Assembly (NCBI GenBank): GCA_029252405.1
Contig: JAQXBM010000001.1
Span: 60,306 to 124,305, forward strand
DNA length: 64,000 nt
DNA from: Crocinitomicaceae bacterium
GTDB lineage: Bacteria; Bacteroidota; Bacteroidia; Flavobacteriales_D; Crocinitomicaceae
Direction of reading: 5' to 3'
In this document: positions 25,343 to 34,313 of the stretch, one piece after another
Position numbering within the stretch: the stretch's first letter is position 1
Layout of the letters: each line of letters opens with the position of its first letter
Translations under genes and position numbers: made by a program
The notes under the pieces: generated by a model
The model's database searches: none
The model's input: only the letters and a program-made list of their open reading frames with translations
What the model was told of the DNA's origin: nothing

Positions 25343-26638
25343 TTGAAAAAAGTACTCATCATATCCTACTTCTTCCCGCCATGCAATCTAACTGCTGGCC
25401 AAAGGGCTCAAGGTTGGGCAAATTACCTCAGCGAGCATGGATATTATCCAACGATCATTACTCGGCGATGGGATCAAGAGGTAAAAACACCTGAAGACGC
25501 ACTTCTTTCGAGCAAGGACGAAGTTATTCATGAAAAAAATGATCGCTATGAAGTGCTTTATATGCCTTACAAGTCGTCATTTCGAGACAAACTGTACACA
25601 CGATTATCAGGCTCCCGTTTTCAAAAAGTGAGTCGTGCGTTTACCTTTTTCTCCTTGATTGCTGAGAACTATTCATTACGTGCCATTCCCGCGAGGAACT
25701 TGTATCAAAAAGCGAAACAATGGATTGGTGAAAATCGAGATGTTGAAACGGTGGTCATCACTGGAACTCCTTTTAATCAATTCTCGTTTGGATATCACTT
25801 GAAAAAGAAACTGGGCGTAAAATGGATCGCAGATTATCGTGATGACTGGAACACAAGTGACTTTGTTGGAACAAGTGGTGATGGTTTTCTGAGTAGAATC
25901 GTGAAGAAATTAAGCATCAGATCCGAGAAAAAATGGGTCGGCTCCGCTGAATTTTTCACGACCATATCGCCATATTATGTCGAGAAGATTTCGGCATTTG
26001 TTGATCGACCAGGTCACGTATTGTTAAATGGATACGAATTAGAAGTACCAGAAGGGAAAGTAAATGCTGACCAATTCGTATTGACCTATAACGGAAGCCT
26101 CTACGCTACTCAGCCTGTCGAAGATATCTTATCTGTCGTTCGAAGATTAATCGTGGAAGACAACGCTCCAATCGAATTGCATTTTCCAGGAGCAGCTTAC
26201 GATCCGATCCAAAAAAAGCGAATTGAAGATTCCGCCGAAGGCATAATGGATCGAATTTCAGTCACCAATCGGATTCCAAAGGAGGAAGTACTGCAGCTCC
26301 AAGCAAACTCAGATGCATTGTTGATGATTTCCCATTCGAATATGAAAGGAGTGCCTTCGAGTAAACTATACGAATATCTTTGCTTCGAAAAGCCAATCGT
26401 GCAATACCCAAACGATTTTGACATCGTTGAATCTACTTTGAATGAAACTGGATTGGGCATTTGCTCTTCATCAACCGATGAATTGTACTTGGCGATTAAA
26501 GAGTTGATCGATCAAAAATTTACAGGATTGGAAGGGAAAATCACACCAAATAAAAAAGCCATTCAATCGTATTCAAGACGCATGCAGACAAGGGTTCTCG
26601 CGGAATTGTTGACTAAAATAGAGAACGAAAATGTCTAA
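25343..26638 (+). CDS. Glycosyltransferase (GT-B, GT4-like)
   Basis: A 431-residue protein. It opens KKVLIISYFFPPCNLTAGQRAQGWANYL, the N-terminal nucleotide-sugar transferase motif of a large GT4-like group, then has WIADYRDDWNTSD, FVLTYNGSLYATQPVEDIL at the hinge and SHSNMKGVPSSKLYEYLCFEKPIV for donor binding (here E-Y-L-x-x-x-K instead of the classical E-x7-E). The start is TTG at 25343, because the first beta strand follows at once. It overlaps the next gene by eight bases. Confidence 0.88.
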   Translation: MKKVLIISYFFPPCNLTAGQRAQGWANYLSEHGYYPTIITRRWDQEVKTPEDALLSSKDEVIHEKNDRYEVLYMPYKSSFRDKLYTRLSGSRFQKVSRAFTFFSLIAENYSLRAIPARNLYQKAKQWIGENRDVETVVITGTPFNQFSFGYHLKKKLGVKWIADYRDDWNTSDFVGTSGDGFLSRIVKKLSIRSEKKWVGSAEFFTTISPYYVEKISAFVDRPGHVLLNGYELEVPEGKVNADQFVLTYNGSLYATQPVEDILSVVRRLIVEDNAPIELHFPGAAYDPIQKKRIEDSAEGIMDRISVTNRIPKEEVLQLQANSDALLMISHSNMKGVPSSKLYEYLCFEKPIVQYPNDFDIVESTLNETGLGICSSSTDELYLAIKELIDQKFTGLEGKITPNKKAIQSYSRRMQTRVLAELLTKIENENV

Positions 26639-27506
26639 TTCACATCAGTCGTGTCCACTCTGTGACTCAACACAAATTCAGGCACTTCCGGAGTACAATC
26701 GCGCGTTTCTGAATAAATGCTCATCCTGCAACTTCATTTTCTCGAAGACAATCCCAAGCAATGAAGAATTGGAAGATTACTACTCGTCAGAATACGAACT
26801 CACAGAATTTTTCTCTCCAATTACCGCCAAACGTTACGAGCAAATCCTCGATGGATTCGAACACCTGAAAAAGACTGGAAACCTTTTGGATGTTGGAACA
26901 GGGAGCGCCTTTTTCGCTGAAATAGCAATAAAAAAGGGATGGAAAGTCTTTGGTACTGAACTCACAGATGAAACGATTCAAGCCGCTGAGAAAAAAGGAA
27001 TCAATATGTCCAAAGGGAAACTGGAGGACGTTCAATTCGAAACTGATTTCTTTGACCTTGTCATTTGCATAGAAGTCATCGAGCATGTCTCCTACCCGGT
27101 GCCTTTTGTGAATGAAATCCAGCGAATATTGAGAAAAGGTGGTGCAGCTTATGTTTCAACCCCGAATTTCGATTCTTACTTGAGACGAAAATTGAAAGGA
27201 CAGTATGATGTCATTGGATATCCAAATCATCTTTCATACTTCACAGCAAAGACCTTGAAATCTATTTTCACGAAAAGTGGTTTCAATAAAAAGTCATTGG
27301 TGACAAGTGGTATCAGTCGAACGCGATTAAAAACGAGCACTGGAAAAAGCAATCAAGCCTTTGTTTCGGAAACCTCAGATGATGAGATTTTGCGACATCG
27401 AATTGAAAAGAAATGGTACCTCCGAGCGATGAAGAATGTTGCCAATTGGTTCTTAAACCTCTTCAACTTGGGAGATAGCATCAAAGCCACTTTCATCAAG
27501 AATTAG
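26631..27506 (+). CDS. Class I SAM-dependent methyltransferase with N-terminal zinc ribbon
   Basis: A 291-residue protein. The first 40 residues carry two C-x-x-C pairs (SCPLCDS and NKCSSCN), a zinc-ribbon often found before Methyltransf_11/23 domains in nucleotide-sugar and O-antigen clusters. The SAM site is NLLDVGTGSAFFAEIA at about 84-99, with DLVICIEVIEHV at about 142-153 as motif II. A methyl group is probably put on a sugar or nucleotide-sugar of the same locus. The start overlaps the previous gene by eight bases; the next gene, asnB, has its own promoter within the 18-base gap. Confidence 0.9.
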   Translation: MSNSHQSCPLCDSTQIQALPEYNRAFLNKCSSCNFIFSKTIPSNEELEDYYSSEYELTEFFSPITAKRYEQILDGFEHLKKTGNLLDVGTGSAFFAEIAIKKGWKVFGTELTDETIQAAEKKGINMSKGKLEDVQFETDFFDLVICIEVIEHVSYPVPFVNEIQRILRKGGAAYVSTPNFDSYLRRKLKGQYDVIGYPNHLSYFTAKTLKSIFTKSGFNKKSLVTSGISRTRLKTSTGKSNQAFVSETSDDEILRHRIEKKWYLRAMKNVANWFLNLFNLGDSIKATFIKN

Positions 27507-27512
27507 AATAAC

Positions 27513-27520
27513 TACCTTTG
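27513..27520 (+). promoter_or_regulatory. Bacteroidetes -7 promoter TACCTTTG of the asnB-type gene
   Basis: Exact TAnnTTTG match ending four bases before the ATG at 27525, the same geometry as at rlmH. The transcript should start at the start codon. Confidence 0.55.
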
Positions 27521-27524
27521 CTAT

Positions 27525-29429
27525 ATGTGCGGAATTACCGGATTTATTGATTTCAACAAGCGAACTTCGAAAGAGGAATTGGTTCGCATGACGACTTCCA
27601 TGGCCCACCGCGGACCTGATGGAGACGGCATTGAATTGTTGGAAGGACCGAACGCACAAATTGGCTTTGGACATCGTCGATTGGCAATCTTGGATTTATC
27701 CGATCACGGAAAACAACCTATGAAATTCGAACACCTTTGGGTCTGTTTCAACGGTGAGATTTACAATTTCCAAGAGATCAAAGATGAATTGACCAAGCTC
27801 GGTCATACCCTCACTGGAAGCTCAGATACTGAAATGATTCTGCACGCCTATCTCGAATGGGGCAACAAATGTGTAGATCGATTTATTGGGATGTTTGCCA
27901 TCGTGATTTACGACACGAAACACGAGCAGGTTTTTTGTCTTCGCGATCGTGCTGGAGTGAAGCCGTTCTTCTATTATTGGAAAGATGGCTTGTTTCTTTT
28001 TGCATCAGAATTAAAAGCATTCCACGAACACAAGAATTTCCAGAAAGAGATTGATCCGAGTGCCGTAGCTGCCTTCATGCAATACGGAAACGTCCCAACA
28101 CCGCACTGTATTTTTAAGCATTGCACGAAGTTGATGCCCGGACATTCAATGACGATCTCTTTATCCGACAAACAGTTTTCACAACACAAATACTGGGATG
28201 TTTACGATTCGTACAACAAGCCAAAATTGACACTTCCATACGAAGAAGCAAAACACGAAACGGAAAAGATTTTACAATCTGCCTTTGAATACAGAATGGT
28301 TTCGGATGTTCCTGTGGGTGTATTTCTGAGCGGAGGTTATGACAGTGTTACTGTGACCGCACTTCTTCAAAAAGACCGCACAGATCGCTTAAAAACATAC
28401 ACAATTGGTGTTCCAGATATTGGTCTGAACGAAGCTCCATACGCCAAAGAAATTGCTGAGCATTTGGGAACTGATCATACCGAATTCACTTGTACGCAAA
28501 AAGAAGCACTCGAAATGATTGAAGAATTACCCTTCAATTTTGATGAGCCCTTCGCTGACTCTTCAGCCATCCCAACAACACTTGTCAGTAAAATGGCGCG
28601 AAAAGACGTGACGGTTGCCTTGAGTGCAGATGCTGGAGATGAGATTTTCGCCGGATACAATCGCTACGATTACATGCAACGCTACGGCGAACGCTTGAGC
28701 AAGATTCCAAGATTTATGCGTAAAATGACGGCCGCAACGATGAACAAAATTCCGTCAAACGCCATCCCGATTTTCAAAAGCAAATACAATTTCCACAACC
28801 GTTACGAGAAATTGAAAATGGTTTTGCGCGATCCTTCCGATCATAACATCATGTTGAGTTTGAGTCAGCAGTTTACGGATGATCAGATGAATAAAATGAT
28901 GGATACGGAATACGAGATCCTTCAAACGGCTTACGCCAATGACGCTTTAGATCGAACGACCAATTCATCGCTTGGGTATATGATGGCTGTGGATTATCAA
29001 ACGTATCTTTTGGATGATATTCTTCAAAAGGTGGATCGATCGACTATGACGGTGAGTTTGGAAGGAAGAGAACCGTTTTTAGATCAACGAATTATTGAAT
29101 ACGCTGCGCAGCTTCCAGATGAATACAAATACCACAACGGCGTCAAAAAACGCATTCTTCGCGATATCGTGCACCAATATGTTCCGAAGGAAATGATGGA
29201 CCGACCAAAAATGGGGTTCGCTATTCCAATCGCGGAATGGATGATGAATGAATTGCGCCCTCTCGTGGAAGAATTCGTCTCTGAGAAGAACATCAAAGAG
29301 CAGGGAATTTTGAACTGGGATGAAGTTGCTAAATTGAAACGGGCGTTCTTCTTGGGAAAAAAGGAATACGATTTTAAGATTTGGTATTTGTTGATGTTCC
29401 AGATGTGGTATGCGAAGTGGATGGGTTGA
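27525..29429 (+). CDS. asnB: Asparagine synthetase B-type glutamine amidotransferase
   Basis: A 634-residue protein with an N-terminal Ntn glutaminase domain (MCGITGFI, catalytic Cys2; MAHRGPDGDG; CFNGEIYN) and a C-terminal AMP-forming synthetase domain with the PP-loop SGGYDS at 269-274 and LSADAGDEIFAGYNRY. It moves ammonia from glutamine to a carboxylate activated with ATP. The usual product is asparagine, but AsnB homologues in O-antigen loci (for example WbpS) amidate uronic acids. Its place at the end of a polysaccharide locus with a C5-epimerase makes that second role possible; sequence alone does not settle it. Confidence 0.93.
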   Translation: MCGITGFIDFNKRTSKEELVRMTTSMAHRGPDGDGIELLEGPNAQIGFGHRRLAILDLSDHGKQPMKFEHLWVCFNGEIYNFQEIKDELTKLGHTLTGSSDTEMILHAYLEWGNKCVDRFIGMFAIVIYDTKHEQVFCLRDRAGVKPFFYYWKDGLFLFASELKAFHEHKNFQKEIDPSAVAAFMQYGNVPTPHCIFKHCTKLMPGHSMTISLSDKQFSQHKYWDVYDSYNKPKLTLPYEEAKHETEKILQSAFEYRMVSDVPVGVFLSGGYDSVTVTALLQKDRTDRLKTYTIGVPDIGLNEAPYAKEIAEHLGTDHTEFTCTQKEALEMIEELPFNFDEPFADSSAIPTTLVSKMARKDVTVALSADAGDEIFAGYNRYDYMQRYGERLSKIPRFMRKMTAATMNKIPSNAIPIFKSKYNFHNRYEKLKMVLRDPSDHNIMLSLSQQFTDDQMNKMMDTEYEILQTAYANDALDRTTNSSLGYMMAVDYQTYLLDDILQKVDRSTMTVSLEGREPFLDQRIIEYAAQLPDEYKYHNGVKKRILRDIVHQYVPKEMMDRPKMGFAIPIAEWMMNELRPLVEEFVSEKNIKEQGILNWDEVAKLKRAFFLGKKEYDFKIWYLLMFQMWYAKWMG

Positions 29430-29440
29430 TTGGGCTGCGG

Positions 29441-29535
29441 CACTTCGGCTCCACTCAGTGACCTCTCAGTCCCACATTTTTTTTTCATTGACTTCTCGCC
29501 CAGGACTTGGTCGGACATCGAGCGGAGCCGAGATG
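29441..29535. repeat. Interspersed inverted repeat, copy 1
   Basis: In the asnB-pyrH gap, a left arm at 29441-29463 (ACTTCGGCTCC core) pairs imperfectly with a right arm at 29511-29535 (GAGCGGAGCCGA core). Bases 29510-29535 are identical over 26 bases to 39249-39274, and the core recurs at 42.2 kb. A run of nine T lies in the loop, so this could also end asnB transcription. Confidence 0.7.
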
Positions 29536-29665
29536 AAAGTCGAAGTTCGTAATCTAAAACCTATAGATTTCACGATAAATAGCGCTTAAAAGGAATGGTT
29601 CCAAATTGTGAATAAATCGCTAAAATCAATCCATGAAATGCTTCAAAAGGATCACAGAGATTCAT

Positions 29666-29673
29666 TATATTTG
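29666..29673 (+). promoter_or_regulatory. Bacteroidetes -7 promoter TATATTTG of pyrH
   Basis: Exact TAnnTTTG match 21 bases before the pyrH ATG at 29695, giving a leader of about 17 bases. It also argues against a start upstream of 29666. Confidence 0.55.
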
Positions 29674-29694
29674 CTCGACTTCAAAATTGAGTAC

Positions 29695-30402
29695 ATGAAA
29701 TACAAACGCATACTCCTGAAACTAAGCGGCGAATCGTTGATGGGAGATAAATCTTTCGGGATTGACAACAATCGATTGGCAACTTACGCAGATCAAATCA
29801 AGGAATTATCGGATGCAGGATGTGAAGTAGCTATTGTAATTGGAGGAGGAAATATCTTCCGAGGTGTACAAGCAGAAGAAGGAGGAATGGATCGCACACA
29901 CGGTGATTACATGGGAATGTTGGCGACAATGATCAACTCAATGGCTTTGCAGGCAGCGCTTGAATCAAAAGGAGTGCAAACACGTCTTCAATCGGCAATT
30001 GAGATGAAAGAAATCGCTGAGCCTTACGTTCGACGAAGAGCAGTGCGCCACCTTGAAAAAGGACGCGTAGTCATTTTTGGAGCAGGAACTGGAAACCCAT
30101 ATTTCACTACCGATTCAGCGGCATCACTTCGAGCAATTGAATTGGATGTGGACGTGATTTTGAAAGGAACTCGCGTTGACGGTGTTTACTCAGCCGATCC
30201 AGAGAAAGATCCAAACGCGACGAAATACGATATGATCAGCTTTGACGATGTGTACGGACGCGGATTGAAAGTAATGGACATGACGGCTTTCACACTTTGT
30301 AAGGAAAATGATTTACCAATCATTATATTTGACATGGACACGCCCGGTAATTTGATCAAGGTCATGAACGGAGATCAAGTTGGCACAATTGTTCGTAACT
30401 GA
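29695..30402 (+). CDS. pyrH: UMP kinase
   Basis: A 235-residue amino-acid-kinase-fold enzyme. It begins [17 protein letters not shown], then has [45 protein letters not shown] and the C-terminal [15 protein letters not shown] segment, all standard for PyrH, which phosphorylates UMP to UDP with ATP. The frame is open upstream to 29608, but the conserved N terminus, normal length and promoter at 29666 fix the start at 29695. frr follows 37 bases later, a widely conserved pair. Confidence 0.97.
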   Translation: MKYKRILLKLSGESLMGDKSFGIDNNRLATYADQIKELSDAGCEVAIVIGGGNIFRGVQAEEGGMDRTHGDYMGMLATMINSMALQAALESKGVQTRLQSAIEMKEIAEPYVRRRAVRHLEKGRVVIFGAGTGNPYFTTDSAASLRAIELDVDVILKGTRVDGVYSADPEKDPNATKYDMISFDDVYGRGLKVMDMTAFTLCKENDLPIIIFDMDTPGNLIKVMNGDQVGTIVRN

Positions 30403-30439
30403 TCACTATAAACCTAATTTAGGTTAAAAGAATAACAAA

Positions 30440-31003
30440 ATGAGAGAAGATTTAGAACTTATATACGACGAATTCAAAGATTCGAATAACAAATCAATTG
30501 ATCACTTGAACAGTGAATTATTGAAAATTCGCGCTGGAAAGGCATCTCCAACGATGCTTCAAGGGGTAATGGTTGATTACTATGGTTCTCCTACTCCACT
30601 TCAACAAGTTGCCAATGTTGGTACCATGGATGCACGAACAATTACTGTTCAGCCTTGGGAGAAATCATTATTGAACGAAATCATGCGTGCAATTATTAAC
30701 GCGAACCTTGGTTTTGCTCCACAGAGCAACGGAGAGTCGTTATTGATTTCAGTTCCAGCATTGACCGAAGAGCGCAGACGCGATCTCGTGAAAATGGCAA
30801 AAGCGGAAGGTGAAAACGCGAAAGTGGCCGTGCGTAACAACCGCAAGGATGCTATCGATATGATCAAATCAATGAAAGACGATGGTTTGTCAGAAGACAT
30901 GCAAAAGGACGCTGAAAGTGAGGTTCAAAACATCACCAACTCGTTCTCGAATAAAATTGATGAGCTGATCAAAGCGAAAGAAGGAGATATTATGACGATC
31001 TAA
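30440..31003 (+). CDS. frr: Ribosome recycling factor
   Basis: A 187-residue protein, standard RRF size. Segments LNSELLKIRAGKASPTML, the YYGSPTPLQQVANV domain II piece, ITVQPWEKSLL and LTEERRRDLVKMAKAEGENAKVAVRNNRKDA are typical. RRF with EF-G splits the post-termination ribosome. It is co-directional with pyrH and followed by a strong terminator. Confidence 0.98.
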   Translation: MREDLELIYDEFKDSNNKSIDHLNSELLKIRAGKASPTMLQGVMVDYYGSPTPLQQVANVGTMDARTITVQPWEKSLLNEIMRAIINANLGFAPQSNGESLLISVPALTEERRRDLVKMAKAEGENAKVAVRNNRKDAIDMIKSMKDDGLSEDMQKDAESEVQNITNSFSNKIDELIKAKEGDIMTI

Positions 31004-31025
31004 TCGATCGAGATACATAAATTAC

Positions 31026-31062
31026 AATCCCGTCCCAATAGCTATTAGGACGGGATTTTTTT
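31026..31062 (+). terminator. Rho-independent terminator after frr
   Basis: Ten-pair arms AATCCCGTCC (31026-31035) and GGACGGGATT (31048-31057) with seven T at 31056-31062. The loop has the AATAGCTATT piece shared with hairpins at 36.8 and 45.3 kb. Confidence 0.9.
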
Positions 31063-31127
31063 GTGAATGATTGTTAAGGATGTTGCACGAACGTTGGATT
31101 TATGGTTCCTTCGTTAAAATTGATCCT

Positions 31128-31903
31128 ATGAAACACCTTCTAATCACTGCACTTTCAATTGGTCTACTTGCTTCTTGCTCAGACACCAAAGAAACGCATA
31201 CCAAAAAAAACCCGTTAAATCTGACGCTCTGATTATTGGTGATCCTTTGGATTGTGGATTGGACAGTTTGTTGATTTTCCCGTTGGGAAGTAGTTATTAT
31301 CCTGAGGTGATCGATCCTGAAGAAGAGGAACAAGCGTCGGAAGCAACACAAGTTCAAGGATATCAAACGTATAAGAAGAAGGCGAATAAAATTGAGTTTA
31401 CGGCGAATGATCGTGCAGTTTATGATTACAACGCAACAGTAGAATACGTGAATGAAAAATCAGAGGATTACGACATTCGAAACCTACTCTTTTATGATAT
31501 GTACTCGCAAGAAACGCATCCTTTAGTCTTGGATTCACTCCACATTCTTTCCTTTGCTGTTCACAGAGAATACGAGCGCGACCTCATCTTTTACCGTGTG
31601 GTCAGAAACGATTTCAACGAAGACAAAAAGTACAACAGTCTCGATCCAGTGATGCTCTATATTCTGATTTGAACGGACGAAATTTTACGCAAATTACACC
31701 AGAAGACGAGCATTTCATCGACTATACATACTATCCAGAAACGCAATCAATCATGATTAAAACAGTGCTGGATTCAGACGATAACAAGGCTTCTCTCTAA
31801 TGATGAGACCAGTTTCAGCAGCATGAAAATCTTGGAACCAGCGAAAGCGAAGGAAATCTTCTCTGACGAATTAAAATCGTCGTTGAGATCCTTCTTGAAG
31901 TAG
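31128..31903 (+). pseudogene. Broken lipoprotein gene (at least three frameshifts)
   Basis: The ATG at 31128 starts a clear lipoprotein signal, MKHLLITALSIGLLASC with lipobox LLASC, but the frame stops about 34 codons in. The coding sense continues in a second frame after a run of eight A (about 31203-31210), for about 150 codons (SDALIIGDPLDCGLDSLL onward) to a stop at 31670-31672. It then resumes in a third frame from about 31663 (SDLNGRNFTQITPEDEHFIDY) and returns to the second frame near the TTCTCTCT run at 31791-31798, ending DELKSSLRSFLK at the TAG 31901-31903. The joined protein would have about 257 residues. I know no family for it. The shifts sit at a homopolymer and a dinucleotide run, so sequencing error is an alternative, but three in one gene suggest true decay. 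Confidence 0.75.
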
Positions 31904-31917
31904 AATTAATCCAGAAT

Positions 31918-32571
31918 TTATTTCAGTAATTTCTCTAAGGTAAACACATCCAACTGCCCATCTGGATACAGTTTCTGCTTTGTTTCAAATGAGCGTATAG
32001 CATCTTCTGTCATTGTCTCGAATACGCCATCGACAGCGACTTCCTCGCCTTTTGCCTTAAGCAATTCCTGAACTTCGTACACAAAAGCACTCTTGTCTCC
32101 AAGTTTAACGGTGTTGGAAACGTCCCCAAACATCGTTAATAGCTTATCTCTGTGTTCTTGTTTGATCTTATCTTCTAATGTGATTCCGTTTCTTTCATAC
32201 GAGCGTATACCAGCGTTCGTCATTCCTTGCTTCTTGAGCTTCTTAGATTGTAACAATTGACCCTCGTAATATTTCACATTTGCCAATTTCTTGGTGTATG
32301 CTTTCGCAGCCACTTTCGTTTCTTCGTCCTCATCTTCCGGGACCCTCACATCGATTCCATTAGCACTCCACTGCGCCTTCACGTAATTATTGAGATCTTC
32401 AACTGCTTCATAGTAATCCAACAAAAAAGCTTTGTCGTGATAGTTCAAATCAATCCCTTTGGCCGTTTTGTATTCGTAATTCTCTAGTTTGAAACGGTTA
32501 TACTGCTTGTACTGACCGTAGATTAGGATTAAACCGATGATCACGAGCAAATAGATGATGAGTTTTTTCAT
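31918..32571 (-). CDS. Membrane-anchored peptidoglycan-binding domain protein
   Basis: A 217-residue protein with one N-terminal membrane segment (MKKLIIYLLVIIGLILIYG) and a C-terminal PG_binding_1 domain at about 155-217: VYEVQELLKAKGEEVAVDGVFETMTEDAIRSFETKQKL, with the classical D-G-x-F/x-x-x-T-x-x-A-I-x-x-F pattern. The middle is helical and charged. It most likely sits in the inner membrane and touches the cell wall. Two ATGs (32580, 32571) are possible; the second puts the positive residues directly before the helix. No enzyme domain is seen. Confidence 0.8.
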   Translation of the reverse strand: MKKLIIYLLVIIGLILIYGQYKQYNRFKLENYEYKTAKGIDLNYHDKAFLLDYYEAVEDLNNYVKAQWSANGIDVRVPEDEDEETKVAAKAYTKKLANVKYYEGQLLQSKKLKKQGMTNAGIRSYERNGITLEDKIKQEHRDKLLTMFGDVSNTVKLGDKSAFVYEVQELLKAKGEEVAVDGVFETMTEDAIRSFETKQKLYPDGQLDVFTLEKLLK

Positions 32572-32649
32572 TGGTGGCAAAATTGATTAGGCTAAAGATA
32601 AGAGTTTGTTGAAAATGCAAATCGCTTGTTTGAATTCAAGAATAAGTCT

Positions 32650-33015
32650 CTAGATTCTATCTGGATTGGAAACTTTCAAATCGCTTTCAGCATCTCCCGT
32701 ATTGAGGGTTGATGCAGGCTCGAATAACATCACATGAACTTCCTCCGGAGCGTAAGGTTTGTGTTCCACTCCTTTTGGGATGATGACAAATTCTCCTTGG
32801 TTCAATTCTAAGGTTTCATCTTCTAGTTCGATGAACAAAGTTCCTTCAATGACGTAAAATAGTTCGTCCTCTTCATCGTGTTTATGCATCACGAACTCAC
32901 CTTGGAGCTTCGCAATTTTCACGTGTTGTCCATTCAGTTCACCAACGATTTTTGGCGTCCAATGTTCACTGAAAGTTTCCAGTTTGGATGAGAGGTTTAC
33001 TTTTTTTGGTGTCAT
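32650..33015 (-). CDS. Cupin domain protein
   Basis: A 121-residue single-domain cupin. The two motifs are VMHKHDEEDELFYVIEGTLFIEL (H-x-H-x5-E, metal ligands His42, His44, and Glu near 49) and GEFVIIPKGVEHKPYAPEEVHVMLFEP (final His ligand). Such small cupins bind a metal and may be enzymes or sensors; no substrate can be assigned. It stands between the PG-binding protein and the OmpA gene, all on the minus strand. Confidence 0.88.
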   Translation of the reverse strand: MTPKKVNLSSKLETFSEHWTPKIVGELNGQHVKIAKLQGEFVMHKHDEEDELFYVIEGTLFIELEDETLELNQGEFVIIPKGVEHKPYAPEEVHVMLFEPASTLNTGDAESDLKVSNPDRI

Positions 33016-33052
33016 TAGAACAGAAATTGAATTCGCGCGGAAATAACTTGCC

Positions 33053-34237
33053 TTACTTCACCACAATCTCCACCCTACGATTCGCCTGTTCTTCATAAAA
33101 GAACTTAGGTTTTTCATAGATAGGCTTCGTGTTTCCATATCCCACAGCGCTCAAACGTGATTTATCAATACCGTTCTGAATAAGGTACTTCATGACACGT
33201 TTCGCTCGTGCTTCCGATACCTTTTGGGCGGCGTGTGAGTTATCTCCAACAGCAAAAACATGCCCTTGAATTTCCACATTCAACGTAGAATTCAGCGCTA
33301 GAAAATCTTTCAATCTTCGAAGCTTTGGCTCAGATGCGGCCGTTACATTACTTGTTCCAGGGACAAATTCTATTTCCTCTAAAGACATGGATCGACCTGC
33401 AGAGATTCGCTCCAATTCCAACACGATTTCCTGATCGTCGAACGAACTGGCATCTTCCTCTAAATCGTTCAGAAAATATCCTTCTGCGTTACATTTGATC
33501 GTGACTTTGGAATTTCGCTCAACATTAAACATGAAATCAGACCCCATGTACATTCCAGCCAAAGCTTTGTTGCCTTCAATGGTGATGTTCGCAATAATTG
33601 GATCCTGTGTTTCTTTGTCTCGAACGATGATCTTAAAAGTGGGTGCGAAATCGTCGTTTCTTCGATCAACAATTTGCGATTCTGCTTTAGCTTGAGGTTG
33701 ATCTTTCCCTCCAACGATAAAGCGCCATTGGAGGTACAACTTGTCCTTCATCTCACTATCCGTGGCAAAAAGTACCTGATACTTATGACCTTCTTTCATG
33801 GAAAGCGAATACATGATCCCTCCTTCGATGGAATAATCCAGTCCGACCATTGATGATTCCTTACCAACGTGTAATCGTTTGATTTCAGCACTTCCTTCAG
33901 CAATCTCGCCGCAAATATCTTTTTGATCTTGTTCGAAGATGACCATCTGAACAAATCCCTTCTTCTTTGACGCTGTGAAGGTTAGATCGCCATTTTTCGG
34001 AGCAATGTACGTGATCCAAATCAAGTTTTCAGAATTGACTTTTGACAAGGATGGGTATGCTTCTACCCCTTTATCGTTTGGTTTTTTGCCTGTAAACTGT
34101 AATACGAAGTCCCCATCCTCAAAGATATTGATCCCTCCCGTGCAATTATTTAGCGAGTGCGCGCTTTTCCCTTGATTTTGCGAGTGTGCATAGGGAGAGA
34201 GTAGAAAAAGGATAATAATAAATAATATCTTTGCCAT
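33053..34237 (-). CDS. OmpA-family cell envelope protein
   Basis: A 394-residue protein with signal peptide (MAKILFIIILFLLSPYAHSQ), a beta-rich middle, and a C-terminal OmpA-like peptidoglycan-binding domain at about 285-394: LRRLKDFLALNSTLNVEIQGH, SEARAKRVMKYLIQNGIDKSRLSAVGYG, ANRRVEIVV. The Asp/Arg residues that bind diaminopimelate (SEARA..., NRRVE) are present. The middle part contains a short carboxypeptidase-regulatory-like stretch (FKIIVRDKETQDPIIANITIEG). It probably links the outer membrane to the cell wall. It is divergent from the globin gene. Confidence 0.9.
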   Translation of the reverse strand: MAKILFIIILFLLSPYAHSQNQGKSAHSLNNCTGGINIFEDGDFVLQFTGKKPNDKGVEAYPSLSKVNSENLIWITYIAPKNGDLTFTASKKKGFVQMVIFEQDQKDICGEIAEGSAEIKRLHVGKESSMVGLDYSIEGGIMYSLSMKEGHKYQVLFATDSEMKDKLYLQWRFIVGGKDQPQAKAESQIVDRRNDDFAPTFKIIVRDKETQDPIIANITIEGNKALAGMYMGSDFMFNVERNSKVTIKCNAEGYFLNDLEEDASSFDDQEIVLELERISAGRSMSLEEIEFVPGTSNVTAASEPKLRRLKDFLALNSTLNVEIQGHVFAVGDNSHAAQKVSEARAKRVMKYLIQNGIDKSRLSAVGYGNTKPIYEKPKFFYEEQANRRVEIVVK

Positions 34238-34313
34238 AAAGCTTGATAAAAGTACAAAAGGTCCAAGGTTTTAGCAAGTGATCCCATTGTACAATTCTGT
34301 TTTAATGCATCTT

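Noticed and set aside
29084..29518. 144-codon minus-strand open frame across the asnB end and repeat
   Set aside because: Antisense to a conserved part of AsnB and runs into the repeat; no domain.
29608..29694. Longer N terminus for pyrH
   Set aside because: The promoter element at 29666-29673 falls inside it and the residues are not conserved in UMP kinases.
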